Part shown: piece after piece, positions 1 to 8,835 of the stretch
Layout of the letters: the number at the start of each line of letters is the position of its first letter
Numbering within the stretch: position 1 is the stretch's first letter
Source of the DNA: Rebecca billardiae RCC1528
Taxonomy: Eukaryota > Haptophyta
NCBI GenBank assembly: GCA_965240325.2
Contig: OZ251224.1
Location: forward strand, 3,224,001-3,288,000
Direction: 5' to 3'
Length of the DNA stretch: 64,000 bases
The notes under the pieces: generated by a model
The model's input: the letters and a program-made list of their open reading frames with translations, nothing else
Told to the model about the DNA's origin: nothing
The model's database searches: none
Translations under genes and position numbers: made by a program

Positions 1-493
1 CGCCGCCGTTGTGATGACGAGTTCGTGGCATGACACGAATAACGATGAGTCGTATTACGACTACCCTACTCGAACGTGCTACTGACGGATGAGTATTGTT
101 GCGCAATATGTACGTGCGCTAAAATTGGAACGGGCGATGGTACTGGTCGGTGAGCATCGTGCACATCAGTATCGCCTGATTTGCCTCATTCGATGAAGCA
201 ATTCTCGACCGGTCGTAACTTCACTATGTACCACCGCCATACAGTATCGCGACATTACTGTTAACCAAGTGTGCACGTTAAATCATAGTAAACTGTACCC
301 ATCATCTCAGGATGGATCACAGCCCGCGGAACATACGTGAAATTGGCCAAATTGCGCTTTAACGTCGCATCGTCGTCGCGCCAGCTTGATTAAGAATTAA
401 TTCAGTGTGGCCCGCCCGGCAAGAGCCTCGACTCTTCGACTAGTTCGAGGAAGAGGCGTGCCGCCGTGCCAACATCGCGCACAAGCTCAGTGA
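1..493. other. Intergenic left edge
   Basis: No supportable gene is seen here. The stretch is less GC-rich than the coding DNA. It holds one arm (264-298) of a 35 bp inverted repeat whose partner lies at 6636-6670. A 14-base run near 117-131 resembles the 5' part of U6 snRNA, but the rest of U6 is absent. Confidence 0.6.
264..298 (+). repeat. 35 bp inverted repeat, left arm
   Basis: Positions 264-298 match the reverse complement of 6636-6670 with one mismatch by eye. The inner end carries the 11-mer TAGTAAACTGT (286-296), which is also present at the ends of a second inverted pair (41530 and 56291). The two arms could be copies of a short dispersed element. Confidence 0.75.
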
Positions 494-2881
494 ATGGAGG
501 ACGCTAGCGTGGCGATGGAGCTTCTCCAAGCTGAATCGGCGCGGGGCGACGCCCGTGCGACATTCCAGCTCGCCGAGCGCTTTGCTGCGGGCGACGGAGT
601 TGCACAGGACCTCGTCGAGGCAGTTCGGCTGTACCTCGACGCTGCCGAGAGCGGGCTGGCCGACGCGCAGGCCAAACTGGGCGACATCTACATGGAAGGG
701 CCTTATGGGAGAGCGCCTGAACGGGAGGCGGCCGCGCGCTGGTACCAACTGGCGGCCGAGCAGGGCCATGCAGACGCGCAGTGCAAGATGGGACGATGCT
801 TCCGTGCGGGGACGGGTGTTGTGCAGGACGCGTGCAAGGCGACGCACTGGTTCAGGCTTGCGGCGGAGCAGGACCACTCTCGCGCGCAGAGCGAGCTCGG
901 CGCGTGCTACGGACTCGGCGAGGGGGTGACGCAGGACTGGGGCGAGTCTGTACGCTGGGTACGCCGCGCGGCTGAGCAGGGCTACAGTGTTGCGCAAGCG
1001 AATCTTGGTGGTTGCTACTCCGACGGCAAGGGCGTGCAGCGGGATGTTGCAGAGGCTGCGCGCTGGTGGCGGCTGGCAGCCGAGCAGGGCAATGCAATCG
1101 CGCAGTTCAACATGGGCGTCTGCTATTACCAAGGCATGGGCGTATTGCAGGATGTGCGCGAGGCGGCGCGCTGGTACCGATTGGCCGCCGACCAGGATCT
1201 GGCGGATGCGCAGTGGCGGCTCGGGGACATCACATTCAGAGGTGCTGAGGGCCTGCCCTCGAATGACACAGAAGCGGCGAGCTGGTACCTCCGGGCAGCC
1301 GTGCAAGGCCACGCTTCCGCGCAGTACAGCCTGGGCTATTGCTGCTTAATCGGCGTGGGGGTGCAGCAAGACATGGCAGAGGGCGCGCGTTGCATCCGGC
1401 TGGCGGCCGAGCAGGGCATCGCAGAAGCGCAGTGCGAGCTGGGAGTCTGCTTCCAACACGGGAGGGGCGTGACGAAGGATGATGCCGAGGCGGTGCGCTG
1501 GTTCCGGCCAGCTGCCGAGCAGGGCCACGCCCGAGCGCAGCTCCTTCTCGGCATCCGCTTCCATACGGGTGTGGGAGTGCCTAAGGACATGGCCGAGGCC
1601 CTGCGCTGGTGTCGACTGGCAGCCGATGCGGACGACGACCACGCTTCTGCATCTGCTGCGCAATTCGTCATCGGCGCATGCTACTCCCGAGGCGATGGCG
1701 TGCCACATGACCAGGGCGAGGCGGCGCGCTGGTATCGACTGGCAGCCGCGCAGGGCAACGGCATGGCGCAGGCCGACCTGGGCGCGTGCTACGCGCAAGG
1801 GCGAGGCGTGCCGCAGGATCGATCGGAGGCGGTGCGATTGTATCGCCTTGCTGCAGCACAGGGCGTTCCCGATGCGCAATTCAATCTGGGCTTGAGCTTC
1901 GAGTGGGGCAGAGGCCTCCCGCAGGATTGGAGCGAGGCAGTGCGCTGGTATCGGCTTGCAGCAGCGAACCGCCACGCGTCGGCACAGCTCAATCTCGGCC
2001 TGTGCTACGATCGGGGCACGGGCGTGACGCCCGACCGGGCCGAGGCGGCGCGATGGTACCAGCTCGCAGCAGCTCAGGGCAATGCCCTGGCACGCCTCAA
2101 TTTGGGTCGTCGCTGCGCGGGAGGCGACGGGGTGGCCAAGGACATGCGCAAGGCAGTGCAGTGGTTCCGGCTGGCCGCCGAGGCGGGTGAGGCACACGCG
2201 CAGACCGATCTGGCCGTGTGCTACGAAAATGGAGAGGGCGTGCAAAAGGACATGGCACAGGCGGTGCACTGGTACCGGCTCGCGGCTGAGCAAGGCTTCG
2301 ACGCTGCTCAATTCCGTCTCGCCCAGTGCTTTGCGACGGGCGATGGTGGCCTGCGGCAAGATTGGAGCGAGGCCGCGCGCTGGTATCGGCTGGCCGCTGA
2401 GCAGGGCCAGGTGGACGCGCAGTTCGCTTTGGGCATGCTTTGCAAGCTCGGTGGTTCTGGCGTGCCGCAAGACGATGCCGCGGCGGCGCGCTGGGCCCGG
2501 CTGGCAGCGGCTGGCGGAAGCGCGAAGGGGTATGCACTGCTGGGGAGTCTCACATTGGCGGGTAAGGGAGTGGGACGCGATGTGGAGAAGGGCTTGGCGT
2601 TGTACCGCCACGCTGCAGAGCTTGGCTACTCCATGGATCCAATGCAGCTTATGTCCGACTTTGCCGGAGATCGTGAGGTGGCTTCCAGGTGCTGCATCGT
2701 GTGCGGGCAGACTGCCCTGACCCTGACTGCTCCTGGGATGAGAATGAAGCAGTGCAGTGGGTGCCATGTGGCGCTTTTCTGCTCGCCCGAGCACCAGCGC
2801 CAAGCGTGGAAGGCGCACAGGGCGCACTGCCGCACGTGGAGCGGCCGCCGACTGGCTGAGCCTGGTGGTGTCACACAGTGA
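494..2881 (+). CDS. Sel1-like repeat protein with C-terminal MYND finger
   Basis: This is a 795-residue intronless protein starting at an ATG. Residues about 15-735 are roughly twenty tandem Sel1-like repeats of about 36 residues, with the recurring pattern A-x-x-W-[FY]-R-L-A-A-E-Q-G-x-A-x-A-Q-x-x-L-G. Sel1 repeats are alpha-helical TPR-related solenoids that act as protein-binding scaffolds. Residues about 733-780 form a MYND-type zinc finger, opening with CCIVCGQ and closing with AWKAHRAHC. The sixth usual Cys ligand (C-x3-C) is replaced by His (FCSPEH), which could still bind zinc. MYND fingers mediate protein contacts. No signal peptide or membrane segment is seen. The fold is clear; the cellular role and partners are unknown. 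It converges on the globin gene downstream. Confidence 0.9.
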   Translation: MEDASVAMELLQAESARGDARATFQLAERFAAGDGVAQDLVEAVRLYLDAAESGLADAQAKLGDIYMEGPYGRAPEREAAARWYQLAAEQGHADAQCKMGRCFRAGTGVVQDACKATHWFRLAAEQDHSRAQSELGACYGLGEGVTQDWGESVRWVRRAAEQGYSVAQANLGGCYSDGKGVQRDVAEAARWWRLAAEQGNAIAQFNMGVCYYQGMGVLQDVREAARWYRLAADQDLADAQWRLGDITFRGAEGLPSNDTEAASWYLRAAVQGHASAQYSLGYCCLIGVGVQQDMAEGARCIRLAAEQGIAEAQCELGVCFQHGRGVTKDDAEAVRWFRPAAEQGHARAQLLLGIRFHTGVGVPKDMAEALRWCRLAADADDDHASASAAQFVIGACYSRGDGVPHDQGEAARWYRLAAAQGNGMAQADLGACYAQGRGVPQDRSEAVRLYRLAAAQGVPDAQFNLGLSFEWGRGLPQDWSEAVRWYRLAAANRHASAQLNLGLCYDRGTGVTPDRAEAARWYQLAAAQGNALARLNLGRRCAGGDGVAKDMRKAVQWFRLAAEAGEAHAQTDLAVCYENGEGVQKDMAQAVHWYRLAAEQGFDAAQFRLAQCFATGDGGLRQDWSEAARWYRLAAEQGQVDAQFALGMLCKLGGSGVPQDDAAAARWARLAAAGGSAKGYALLGSLTLAGKGVGRDVEKGLALYRHAAELGYSMDPMQLMSDFAGDREVASRCCIVCGQTALTLTAPGMRMKQCSGCHVALFCSPEHQRQAWKAHRAHCRTWSGRRLAEPGGVTQ

Positions 2882-3081
2882 CACGCGCATCACTGATCAT
2901 CGCAGTGATGCATATGAATAATTGTGACGACGCAATAATATAGCGAATAACTACGACTAGCTAGTCAGTAGTCACTCCCGGCCAACGCGACGCGGCTCAG
3001 AGTCTCCGCTCAGAGAGATGTCAGATGAGAGAGAGAGAGAGAGAGACGATATAGATCTCTCTCTCTCTCTCTCTGTCTCGC

Positions 3082-3146
<65 letters not shown>

Positions 3147-3555
3147 ACGCGATATATAGCTACCATCAGCGTACGACGTCCGTACGCGCGGTAGGATGCG
3201 ACTTCTGTAGTAGTGCGACTCACAGCAATAATTCGGATTGCGTCTGATGATCATGATGCAGCAGCGCGCCAGACGCGCGCAGTATGATCGCACAGGCGGT
3301 CGTCACAATATAGCGTAAATGTTGCCGACTTCCTTCGGAGACGATTCGTGACTGTGATTAGTACGTGCTCGGTGCTGATGACTACTGCTGACTGCAGGAT
3401 GCGGACCCGTTTGCACTCTGCAGTCTTGCCGAGCGCTCTCCGGTCGAACTCGATCCCTTGGTCGGCACTTTTGGAAGTGCTCCGGCCGCAGCCTTCCTGC
3501 GCGGCGAGGCCGCCTGCTGTCCGTGTTGCCCGGCTCCCCGCCGTGCTCGCCGGCG
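2882..3555. other. Intergenic spacer with microsatellite
   Basis: This is the spacer between two convergent genes. It holds a GA tract followed by CT tracts (3025-3141) and otherwise mixed sequence in which I see no gene. Confidence 0.6.
3025..3141. repeat. (GA)n/(CT)n microsatellite in inverted order
   Basis: About 22 bases of GA (3025-3046) are followed, after a short ATAT-containing gap, by CT runs at 3055-3074 and 3084-3140. Because GA precedes CT on the same strand, the block can fold back on itself as a hairpin. Confidence 0.9.
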
Positions 3556-4935
3556 TCACTCGCCGTCACGGAAGCCGCAGACCACCGTCGTGGAGAGGGC
3601 GTGCAGCTCCTCCTCGAGCGAGTCGAGCTCGGCGCTGAGCTCGGACACGCGCTGCTCGTAGGCCTCGCCCCACCACGCGAAGGAGTCGAGCACGACCTTG
3701 CTGCTCGTGTGCTGCAGCACGGCCTGCATCGCCGCCTTGCTCGCGGCGACGAGCAGCAGCGAGCCGGCGCCCGCGTCGCCGCAACCCGACGCCGACGCGA
3801 TTGGCAGCAGCACGCGCGCCACCTTGAGCGAGTGCACGGCCCACTCGGCGACCTGCATGCTGACGGACGCGGCCTGCTCGTACGAGAGCTCGACCGCGTT
3901 CAGCCGCTCCTCCGCCGCGCCGAGCTTCGGCTGGCGCAGCGCCGCCATCACGCGGCAGTAAGCGCTCATGTCCAGCCCGGCCAGCCTCTCCAGGCACTTG
4001 CGCGCGCCCGCGAGCTCCGCGTGCGCCCGGTCGACGGTCGCGCGCTCGGGGCTGCCCGGGTAGGGCCCGCGCGTGAGCGCGGCCGCCATCATGAGGAGCG
4101 ACGCCCCTTGCGCCGCGGTGAGCGCCACGCACGTGCCCCCCGCCGGCGCGGCGAGGTCGTTCGCCAGCGCGTTGTGCAGCGACTCGAGCGTGTCGTGCAT
4201 GAGCATCATCGGCGACATCTCGCCGATGAACACGTACAGCAGCGCCTCCCACGCGGCGCTGACGTCGAGCAGGCGCTGGTGGCGGTCGACGGGCTGCGCG
4301 CCGAAGCGGCGGCGCGGGAGCGGCGAGTCCCGATCGTCGTCCGACGAGAACGCATCGTCGGACGACTCGGCGTTCTCGCGGTCGTTGAGCGCCTGCTGGT
4401 CAACGATCGAGACCATCTGCATGAACGAGGATTTGACCGCGGAGAAGTGCTGCAGGTGCGCCCTGTACTTGACGTGACGCTCTCCGAGCGCGCGCAACCC
4501 CTCCGCCAGCGTCGGCGTGTCGCTGATCGCGCCGCCCACCCACTTGAGCATCCCCATCAGCATCCGCTCCTGCTGCGACGTCGACCCAAACAACGGCTTG
4601 AGCTCGGGCGAGATTGAGAAGAGCTCGCCGTAGAAGATGGAGGCGGCCTCGGCACTGCCGATGACCGGGATGGACTCATTGATGAGTCTCATCGTGTCCG
4701 ACGTGAGGGCGAGGGCTGGGGAGCCCCCGATCGTCGGGAGCTCGGGCCGCTCGGTCGGGAACTTTGAGCCCGGGGAATCGGCCTCGATCCGCGTCCGCGT
4801 GCGCCGCGTGAGGCGGAGCCAGATCGACCGCGGGTGCATTCGCGAGCGCTGGGTGCGCTGCCAGACAACCGCCACGCCGAAGCCGGCGACAACGCCGACC
4901 AACGCCGCGCCCGCGAGAGCGGGAGCCGACGTCAT
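3556..4935 (-). CDS. Membrane-anchored globin / FTCD_C (cyclodeaminase-like) fusion protein
   Basis: This is a 459-residue protein read from the ATG at 4935; an upstream extension to 5175 has no better start. A hydrophobic segment (APALAGAALVGVVAGFGVAV, about residues 4-23) looks like a membrane anchor or signal anchor. Residues about 82-185 resemble a single-domain globin: FYGELF, then ELKPLF (CD1 Phe), and ERHVKY with His154 as candidate proximal (F8) haem ligand. An acidic Asp/Ser-rich insert follows before a possible last globin helix (AAWEALLYVFI). Residues about 250-425 resemble the FTCD_C/methenyl-THF cyclohydrolase helical family, with LAAPAGG at the glycine-rich position, AYCRVMAALRQPK, VAEWAVHSL and GCGDAGAGSLL. 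FTCD_C enzymes act on formimino- or methenyl-tetrahydrofolate. The activity of this chain is not proven. It is divergent from the reductase gene at 5167. Confidence 0.72.
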   Translation of the reverse strand: MTSAPALAGAALVGVVAGFGVAVVWQRTQRSRMHPRSIWLRLTRRTRTRIEADSPGSKFPTERPELPTIGGSPALALTSDTMRLINESIPVIGSAEAASIFYGELFSISPELKPLFGSTSQQERMLMGMLKWVGGAISDTPTLAEGLRALGERHVKYRAHLQHFSAVKSSFMQMVSIVDQQALNDRENAESSDDAFSSDDDRDSPLPRRRFGAQPVDRHQRLLDVSAAWEALLYVFIGEMSPMMLMHDTLESLHNALANDLAAPAGGTCVALTAAQGASLLMMAAALTRGPYPGSPERATVDRAHAELAGARKCLERLAGLDMSAYCRVMAALRQPKLGAAEERLNAVELSYEQAASVSMQVAEWAVHSLKVARVLLPIASASGCGDAGAGSLLLVAASKAAMQAVLQHTSSKVVLDSFAWWGEAYEQRVSELSAELDSLEEELHALSTTVVCGFRDGE

Positions 4936-5166
4936 GGGCGCGCGGGAAGGACCGTGGGCCGGTCGCGCGCGGAGCACTCTAAAGACTAACTCTTCAGAAG
5001 ACGGTACCCCCGTACCCCCATACCTTGCGGGTAAGCAAAGCGGGTGAAAGGTGTTCACAATGCGAAATACGATCCGGCTTGATCCGGCCGCGGTCCGGCT
5101 TGATGCATTGATGACGGCGGGAGACATGCGCGTGGCCGTCGCGAGCTGAAGGACCTGCGCGCGCAG
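4936..5166. promoter_or_regulatory. Bidirectional promoter region (globin fusion / reductase)
   Basis: A 231 bp gap separates two head-to-head start codons. It must hold both promoters unless transcription starts inside the opposing gene. No specific motif was recognised. Confidence 0.4.
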
Positions 5167-6387
5167 ATGTGGCACGACCGCACGAACGTGCTCGACGCCC
5201 TGCTCGTCCTCACCGTCTACCTCCTCGTCCCCGGCTTCTACCCTCCGGCCGCCTCAGCCGCTCTTGCCGTCTACGTCGCGCGCCGGCTGCGGCGGCTCCC
5301 GCGCCTTCGCCTTCGCTCCACGCCCCCGACTGTCGAGTGCATCCTCTTCGGAGCGTCGCCGCTCGCGGGCTTCACCTACGCGCCGTGCTCGGAGGCGGAG
5401 GCGGTCGAGGCAGTGCGCGCGGCCGTGGAGCTCGGCGTGTGCGCGTTCGATACGGCGCCGCACTACGGGCTCGGCGTGAGCGAGTCTCGGCTCGCAAAGG
5501 GCCTGCAGAGCCTCCCGCGCGGCGCGCCAAAGTGCCGAGTCTGGACCAAGGTCGGGCGCTACCTCCTGCCGCGCGACCAGCTGCACAGCGCGCTTGGGAC
5601 GGGCGAGGTCCGTGGCGACGCCGTCGAGTGGGACAACATGGGCGGCTCCCCGACGTGCCTGTTCCCCGACGTGGACCAGAGCGTCGGCGAGGTGGCCGAC
5701 TACTCCGCCGCCGCCGCTCGCCGCGCGCACGACGGCAGCGTGCGCCGCCTCGCGCTGCAGCCGCCAGCCCAGCTCGCCGGTCAGCGCGTGCATGACCCGG
5801 ACACAGACGAGCGCTGCGCCGCGGCGCTCGCGCCCGATGGCGCCGTGGACGAGCTCGTGCGGATGCGCACGGCCGGAGAGATCAGCGAGGTGAGCATCGG
5901 GTGCTGGTCGAACGAGCACGTGCTGCGCATGCTCCGCTCGAAGCCGCGCGGCACCTTCGACTCCGTCATGCTCGCCGGCCGGTGGAACCTGCTGGACCAG
6001 TCGGGCGCGGAGGTGCTCGCCGAGTGCGAGCGCTTGGGAGTGCGCGTGCACAACGCGTCGGTCTTCGCGAGCGGGCTGCTCGCCGGGGGCTGGACGTACC
6101 AGAACAAGGAGGCGCCGGTCGAGATCAAGCAGCGCGCGGCGCAGTGGGCCGCTCTCGCCGCGAAGTACGGGACGACCCTGCCCGCGCTGGCGCTGCAGTT
6201 CGCTCTTCTGCCGGACGTGGTCGAGCTCGTCGCGATCGGCATGACCAACCGCACGCAGCTCGAGCAGAACAAGGCGTGGGTCGAGGAGCGCGTGGACCCG
6301 CGTGTGTGGCATGACGCGCGCCGGCTGGGCTTGCTGCCAACGAGCGTGCCGCTCCCTGCCGTCCCCACCGCGCCCTCGTCCGCATGA
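5167..6387 (+). CDS. Membrane-anchored aldo/keto reductase (aldose dehydrogenase-like)
   Basis: This is a 406-residue protein from an ATG. A hydrophobic N-terminus (about residues 8-35, LLVLTVYLLVPGFYPP) followed by Arg-rich sequence suggests a membrane anchor. The rest is an aldo/keto reductase TIM barrel, closest in feel to D-threo-aldose 1-dehydrogenase/galactose dehydrogenase-like members. Candidates for the whole catalytic tetrad are visible: Asp95 (AFDTAPHYG), Tyr100, Lys128 (WTKVGR) and His209 (VHDPD). The AIGMTNRTQLEQN segment near residue 360 fits the NADPH-binding end of the barrel. The stretch before the catalytic His (LALQPPAQLAGQR) is poorly conserved, but I see no frameshift. 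Substrate is unknown. It shares a short divergent promoter with the globin fusion. Confidence 0.85.
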   Translation: MWHDRTNVLDALLVLTVYLLVPGFYPPAASAALAVYVARRLRRLPRLRLRSTPPTVECILFGASPLAGFTYAPCSEAEAVEAVRAAVELGVCAFDTAPHYGLGVSESRLAKGLQSLPRGAPKCRVWTKVGRYLLPRDQLHSALGTGEVRGDAVEWDNMGGSPTCLFPDVDQSVGEVADYSAAAARRAHDGSVRRLALQPPAQLAGQRVHDPDTDERCAAALAPDGAVDELVRMRTAGEISEVSIGCWSNEHVLRMLRSKPRGTFDSVMLAGRWNLLDQSGAEVLAECERLGVRVHNASVFASGLLAGGWTYQNKEAPVEIKQRAAQWAALAAKYGTTLPALALQFALLPDVVELVAIGMTNRTQLEQNKAWVEERVDPRVWHDARRLGLLPTSVPLPAVPTAPSSA

Positions 6388-6873
6388 CTCGGTGACGAGC
6401 ATGCGCTCTGCTCAGCACCCGGAGGTGCCGCTGGAACCGCCGCGGTGCCCTCAGGCGCCGCGGCGTGGCGCCGCGCGCGCACCCGGCCGCCGTCTTGGAC
6501 TTGAGGCGCGCCTGGTTGCCAGCTTTGAGGCAACGAACTATGACGACTACTCACAAACAGTGTGCGGGTCGCATGCTGCCGCCGATAGACACCGCCGCCG
6601 AGCTTGTCTGTCATACGCGCGTAGTAGTAACTATAGTACAGTTTACTATGTTTTAACGTGCACACTTGGTGGCGTGCCGTTAGTACAGTCTTGATCAGTG
6701 CCAGTGCCCTGGTGGGCAGCCTCGCGCATGAAGAGTGAATTCGTCAGTTCGAAAAAAGCGCGCGCGACGACTGCCGAGGCGCGGGCGCAGCGCGGCGTGC
6801 CAGTGCCACTGGGCAGCCGCGACGCGCGGACTCGAGGTGCTGCTTGCCGTCAAGGCCGCCTGCGCAGCGAGCC
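6388..6873. other. Intergenic spacer
   Basis: This is the spacer between two same-strand genes. Apart from the inverted-repeat arm at 6636-6670, no feature was recognised. Confidence 0.5.
6636..6670 (-). repeat. 35 bp inverted repeat, right arm
   Basis: The reverse complement matches 264-298 with one mismatch. It carries ACAGTTTACTA at 6638-6648. The pair brackets the Sel1, globin-fusion and reductase genes. Confidence 0.75.
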
Positions 6874-8448
6874 ATGATGGGCGCGCGCATGCCCATCAGG
6901 TGGCGTGCGGCTCGGCGGGTGGCCCTGTCGTCGTCGGCGGCGCTCACCTCCTCGGGCCGGATAGCACCGGCGAGCACGCTCGAGGACGACTTGCTGCCCA
7001 TCAATCGGCTGCCCACGCCGCCTGCGCTCGCCGCCAGTGGCGCCTACTACCGCCGGCCACTCTCGGATGACCTTGTGCCGTTCAGCTCACCGCGCGGGCG
7101 CAAGCTCTTTGAGGAGGCGATGGAGGCACGGAGTATGGAGAGCTACTGGCCGCTCGCCGAGCACTTCCAGTGCCAGGCGCACCCAGCCTTCTGCGGGCTC
7201 ACCACGCTCACCATGGTGCTCAACTCGCTCGAGATCGACCCGGGGCGGCCATGGAAGGGGCCATGGCGCTGGTTCACCGAGGAGATGCTCGACTGCTGCA
7301 AGCCACTGACCGAGATCGTGCGCTCGGGGCTCAGCCTCCGCGAGTTCGCCACGCTCGCGCGCTGTCAGGACGCGCAGGTCGAGCTGCACTATGCGTCGGC
7401 GTGCTCGCTCGATGAGTTCCGCGACGCCATCGCCGCGGTGTGCCGGCCGACGGCGGAAGGCGAGCCGCCGAGCGATCGGCTCGTGCTCTCGTTCTGCCGG
7501 CAGAAGATCGGGCAGACGGGGAGCGGCCACTTCTCCCCCGTCGCCGGCTACCACCCCGGCGAGGACCGGATGCTGATCCTCGACACGGCGAGGTTCAAAT
7601 ATCCGCCCTTCTGGGTACGCGTCGAGATGATGTGGGAGGCGATGCGCGCGCAGGTACAGCCGGACTTCCCGGTGTCGCGCGGGTACATGCTGATCCGCAA
7701 GCGCAAGCTGCCCCCATCGCACTGCCCCACCACTATCGCCTCCTTCGCCGCCGCCGCGCCGCGCCTCCGGCTGTGCTGGTCAAAGGCCCTCAAGCACTTT
7801 CTGGTGAGCGCCGCGCTGCTCGACGGTGGCGCGCCCCTCGAGGCGAGCACCGGCGCGACGCCCGCGGATGCGGCCGGGGCTACGTCTCAGGGCGCGACGG
7901 TGGGCCCGCCGGTGGCGCTGGCGAGCGTCGCCCCCGCCGCGCGGCACGTCGACTGCTGTCCGGAGCATGCTGGCACGGGCAGCAGCGGCGCTGCAGCGGC
8001 CGCGGATGCGCGGTGCTGCACTGAGGCGCTGCGCGAGCAACTCGAGCTCCTGTTCCTGAGCACGTCTGGGAACGGCAGCCTCTCCCTCGCAGAGACGCTC
8101 ATGGCCGAGGCGCAGCGGCATGGGCTGGACACGGCGAGAATCTCCGAGCACCTCAACCCGCTCACGGAGACCGAGACGCGCCGATGTGTCGCCGCGACGC
8201 TGCGGCGGGCAGGATACGCGCAGGTGGTGGACCTCGCGACGCTGATGGTGCTCGCAGGTGCGGAGTACGAGCCGTTCCGACAAAAGCTCGGGCCACAGGC
8301 GGCCGCTGAGCTCGTGTCGATGCACCGTCGGGATATGGCGCTGGAGTCACTGCCCCTTCTTGACGAGGTGCTCGCGTACCAGGTTGGAAAGATCCGAGAC
8401 CAGATGCACCTGCTCGGCATGGTGCCGGAGGGCTGCCTCATGCTGTGA
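6874..8448 (+). CDS. Phytochelatin synthase
   Basis: This is a 524-residue glutathione gamma-glutamylcysteinyltransferase-like protein. Phytochelatin synthases join gamma-Glu-Cys units of glutathione into metal-chelating phytochelatins and are activated by cadmium and other heavy metals. The papain-like catalytic triad is in place: Cys107 (HPAFCGLTTL), His219 (GHFSPVAGYH) and Asp237 (LILDTARFKYPP). The His-Asp spacing of 18 equals that of the Arabidopsis enzyme (His162/Asp180). The GPWRWFTEEMLDCC segment is also typical. The C-terminal half is divergent and holds scattered Cys residues, including HVDCCPEH and RCCTEAL, which could bind metal. The chosen ATG follows an upstream in-frame TTG at 6844 that I do not use. 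The Ala/Arg/Ser-rich first 60 residues could be a targeting sequence. Cytosol or plastid location is undetermined. Confidence 0.93.
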   Translation: MMGARMPIRWRAARRVALSSSAALTSSGRIAPASTLEDDLLPINRLPTPPALAASGAYYRRPLSDDLVPFSSPRGRKLFEEAMEARSMESYWPLAEHFQCQAHPAFCGLTTLTMVLNSLEIDPGRPWKGPWRWFTEEMLDCCKPLTEIVRSGLSLREFATLARCQDAQVELHYASACSLDEFRDAIAAVCRPTAEGEPPSDRLVLSFCRQKIGQTGSGHFSPVAGYHPGEDRMLILDTARFKYPPFWVRVEMMWEAMRAQVQPDFPVSRGYMLIRKRKLPPSHCPTTIASFAAAAPRLRLCWSKALKHFLVSAALLDGGAPLEASTGATPADAAGATSQGATVGPPVALASVAPAARHVDCCPEHAGTGSSGAAAAADARCCTEALREQLELLFLSTSGNGSLSLAETLMAEAQRHGLDTARISEHLNPLTETETRRCVAATLRRAGYAQVVDLATLMVLAGAEYEPFRQKLGPQAAAELVSMHRRDMALESLPLLDEVLAYQVGKIRDQMHLLGMVPEGCLML

Positions 8449-8835
8449 CGGCAGTCGTCGCAGTGCTGATGCGGCCTACTCCGACGATCTCTGAGCTCTA
8501 ATCTACTGCTACGTATATACTAATCATCGCGCATATGGCTATTAATTAGCTAGATCATGTGCTATTAAATAACTAGTAGTCTAGTATTCATTATATATAT
8601 ATGTGTGTATTATTATATAATATATATACTTATTCTGATCGTCATCAGCAGCGGGCGCAGCGGCGGATCCATCACCCGGCCCCGGGCCCGGGGATCAGGA
8701 TGTCATCCGTTGTCATAGTAATATCGAGTCATCGACTCAGCTCATGTCATCGTCACAAAGTTGGCGGCAGCAGTGGCACCACCAGCGTCATGGGCCGAAA
8801 ACGACCCCCTGCGTAGACACCTGGCCACGCTGAAG
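8449..8835. other. AT-rich convergent intergenic spacer
   Basis: This spacer lies between two genes that end towards each other. Positions about 8500-8640 are strikingly AT-rich, with TATATATA and ATTAATTAG runs, against the GC-rich surroundings. It probably contains both 3' ends. No gene is seen. Confidence 0.55.

Noticed and set aside
117-131. CTAAAATTGGAACG resembles U6 snRNA
   Set aside because: The ACAGAGA box, the AGC triad and a 3' T-run are all missing downstream, so it is a chance match.
5700-5830. Possible frameshift in the aldo/keto reductase before the catalytic His
   Set aside because: The other two frames give no better match, and the frame resumes with HDPD and a good downstream barrel, so divergence is the simpler reading.
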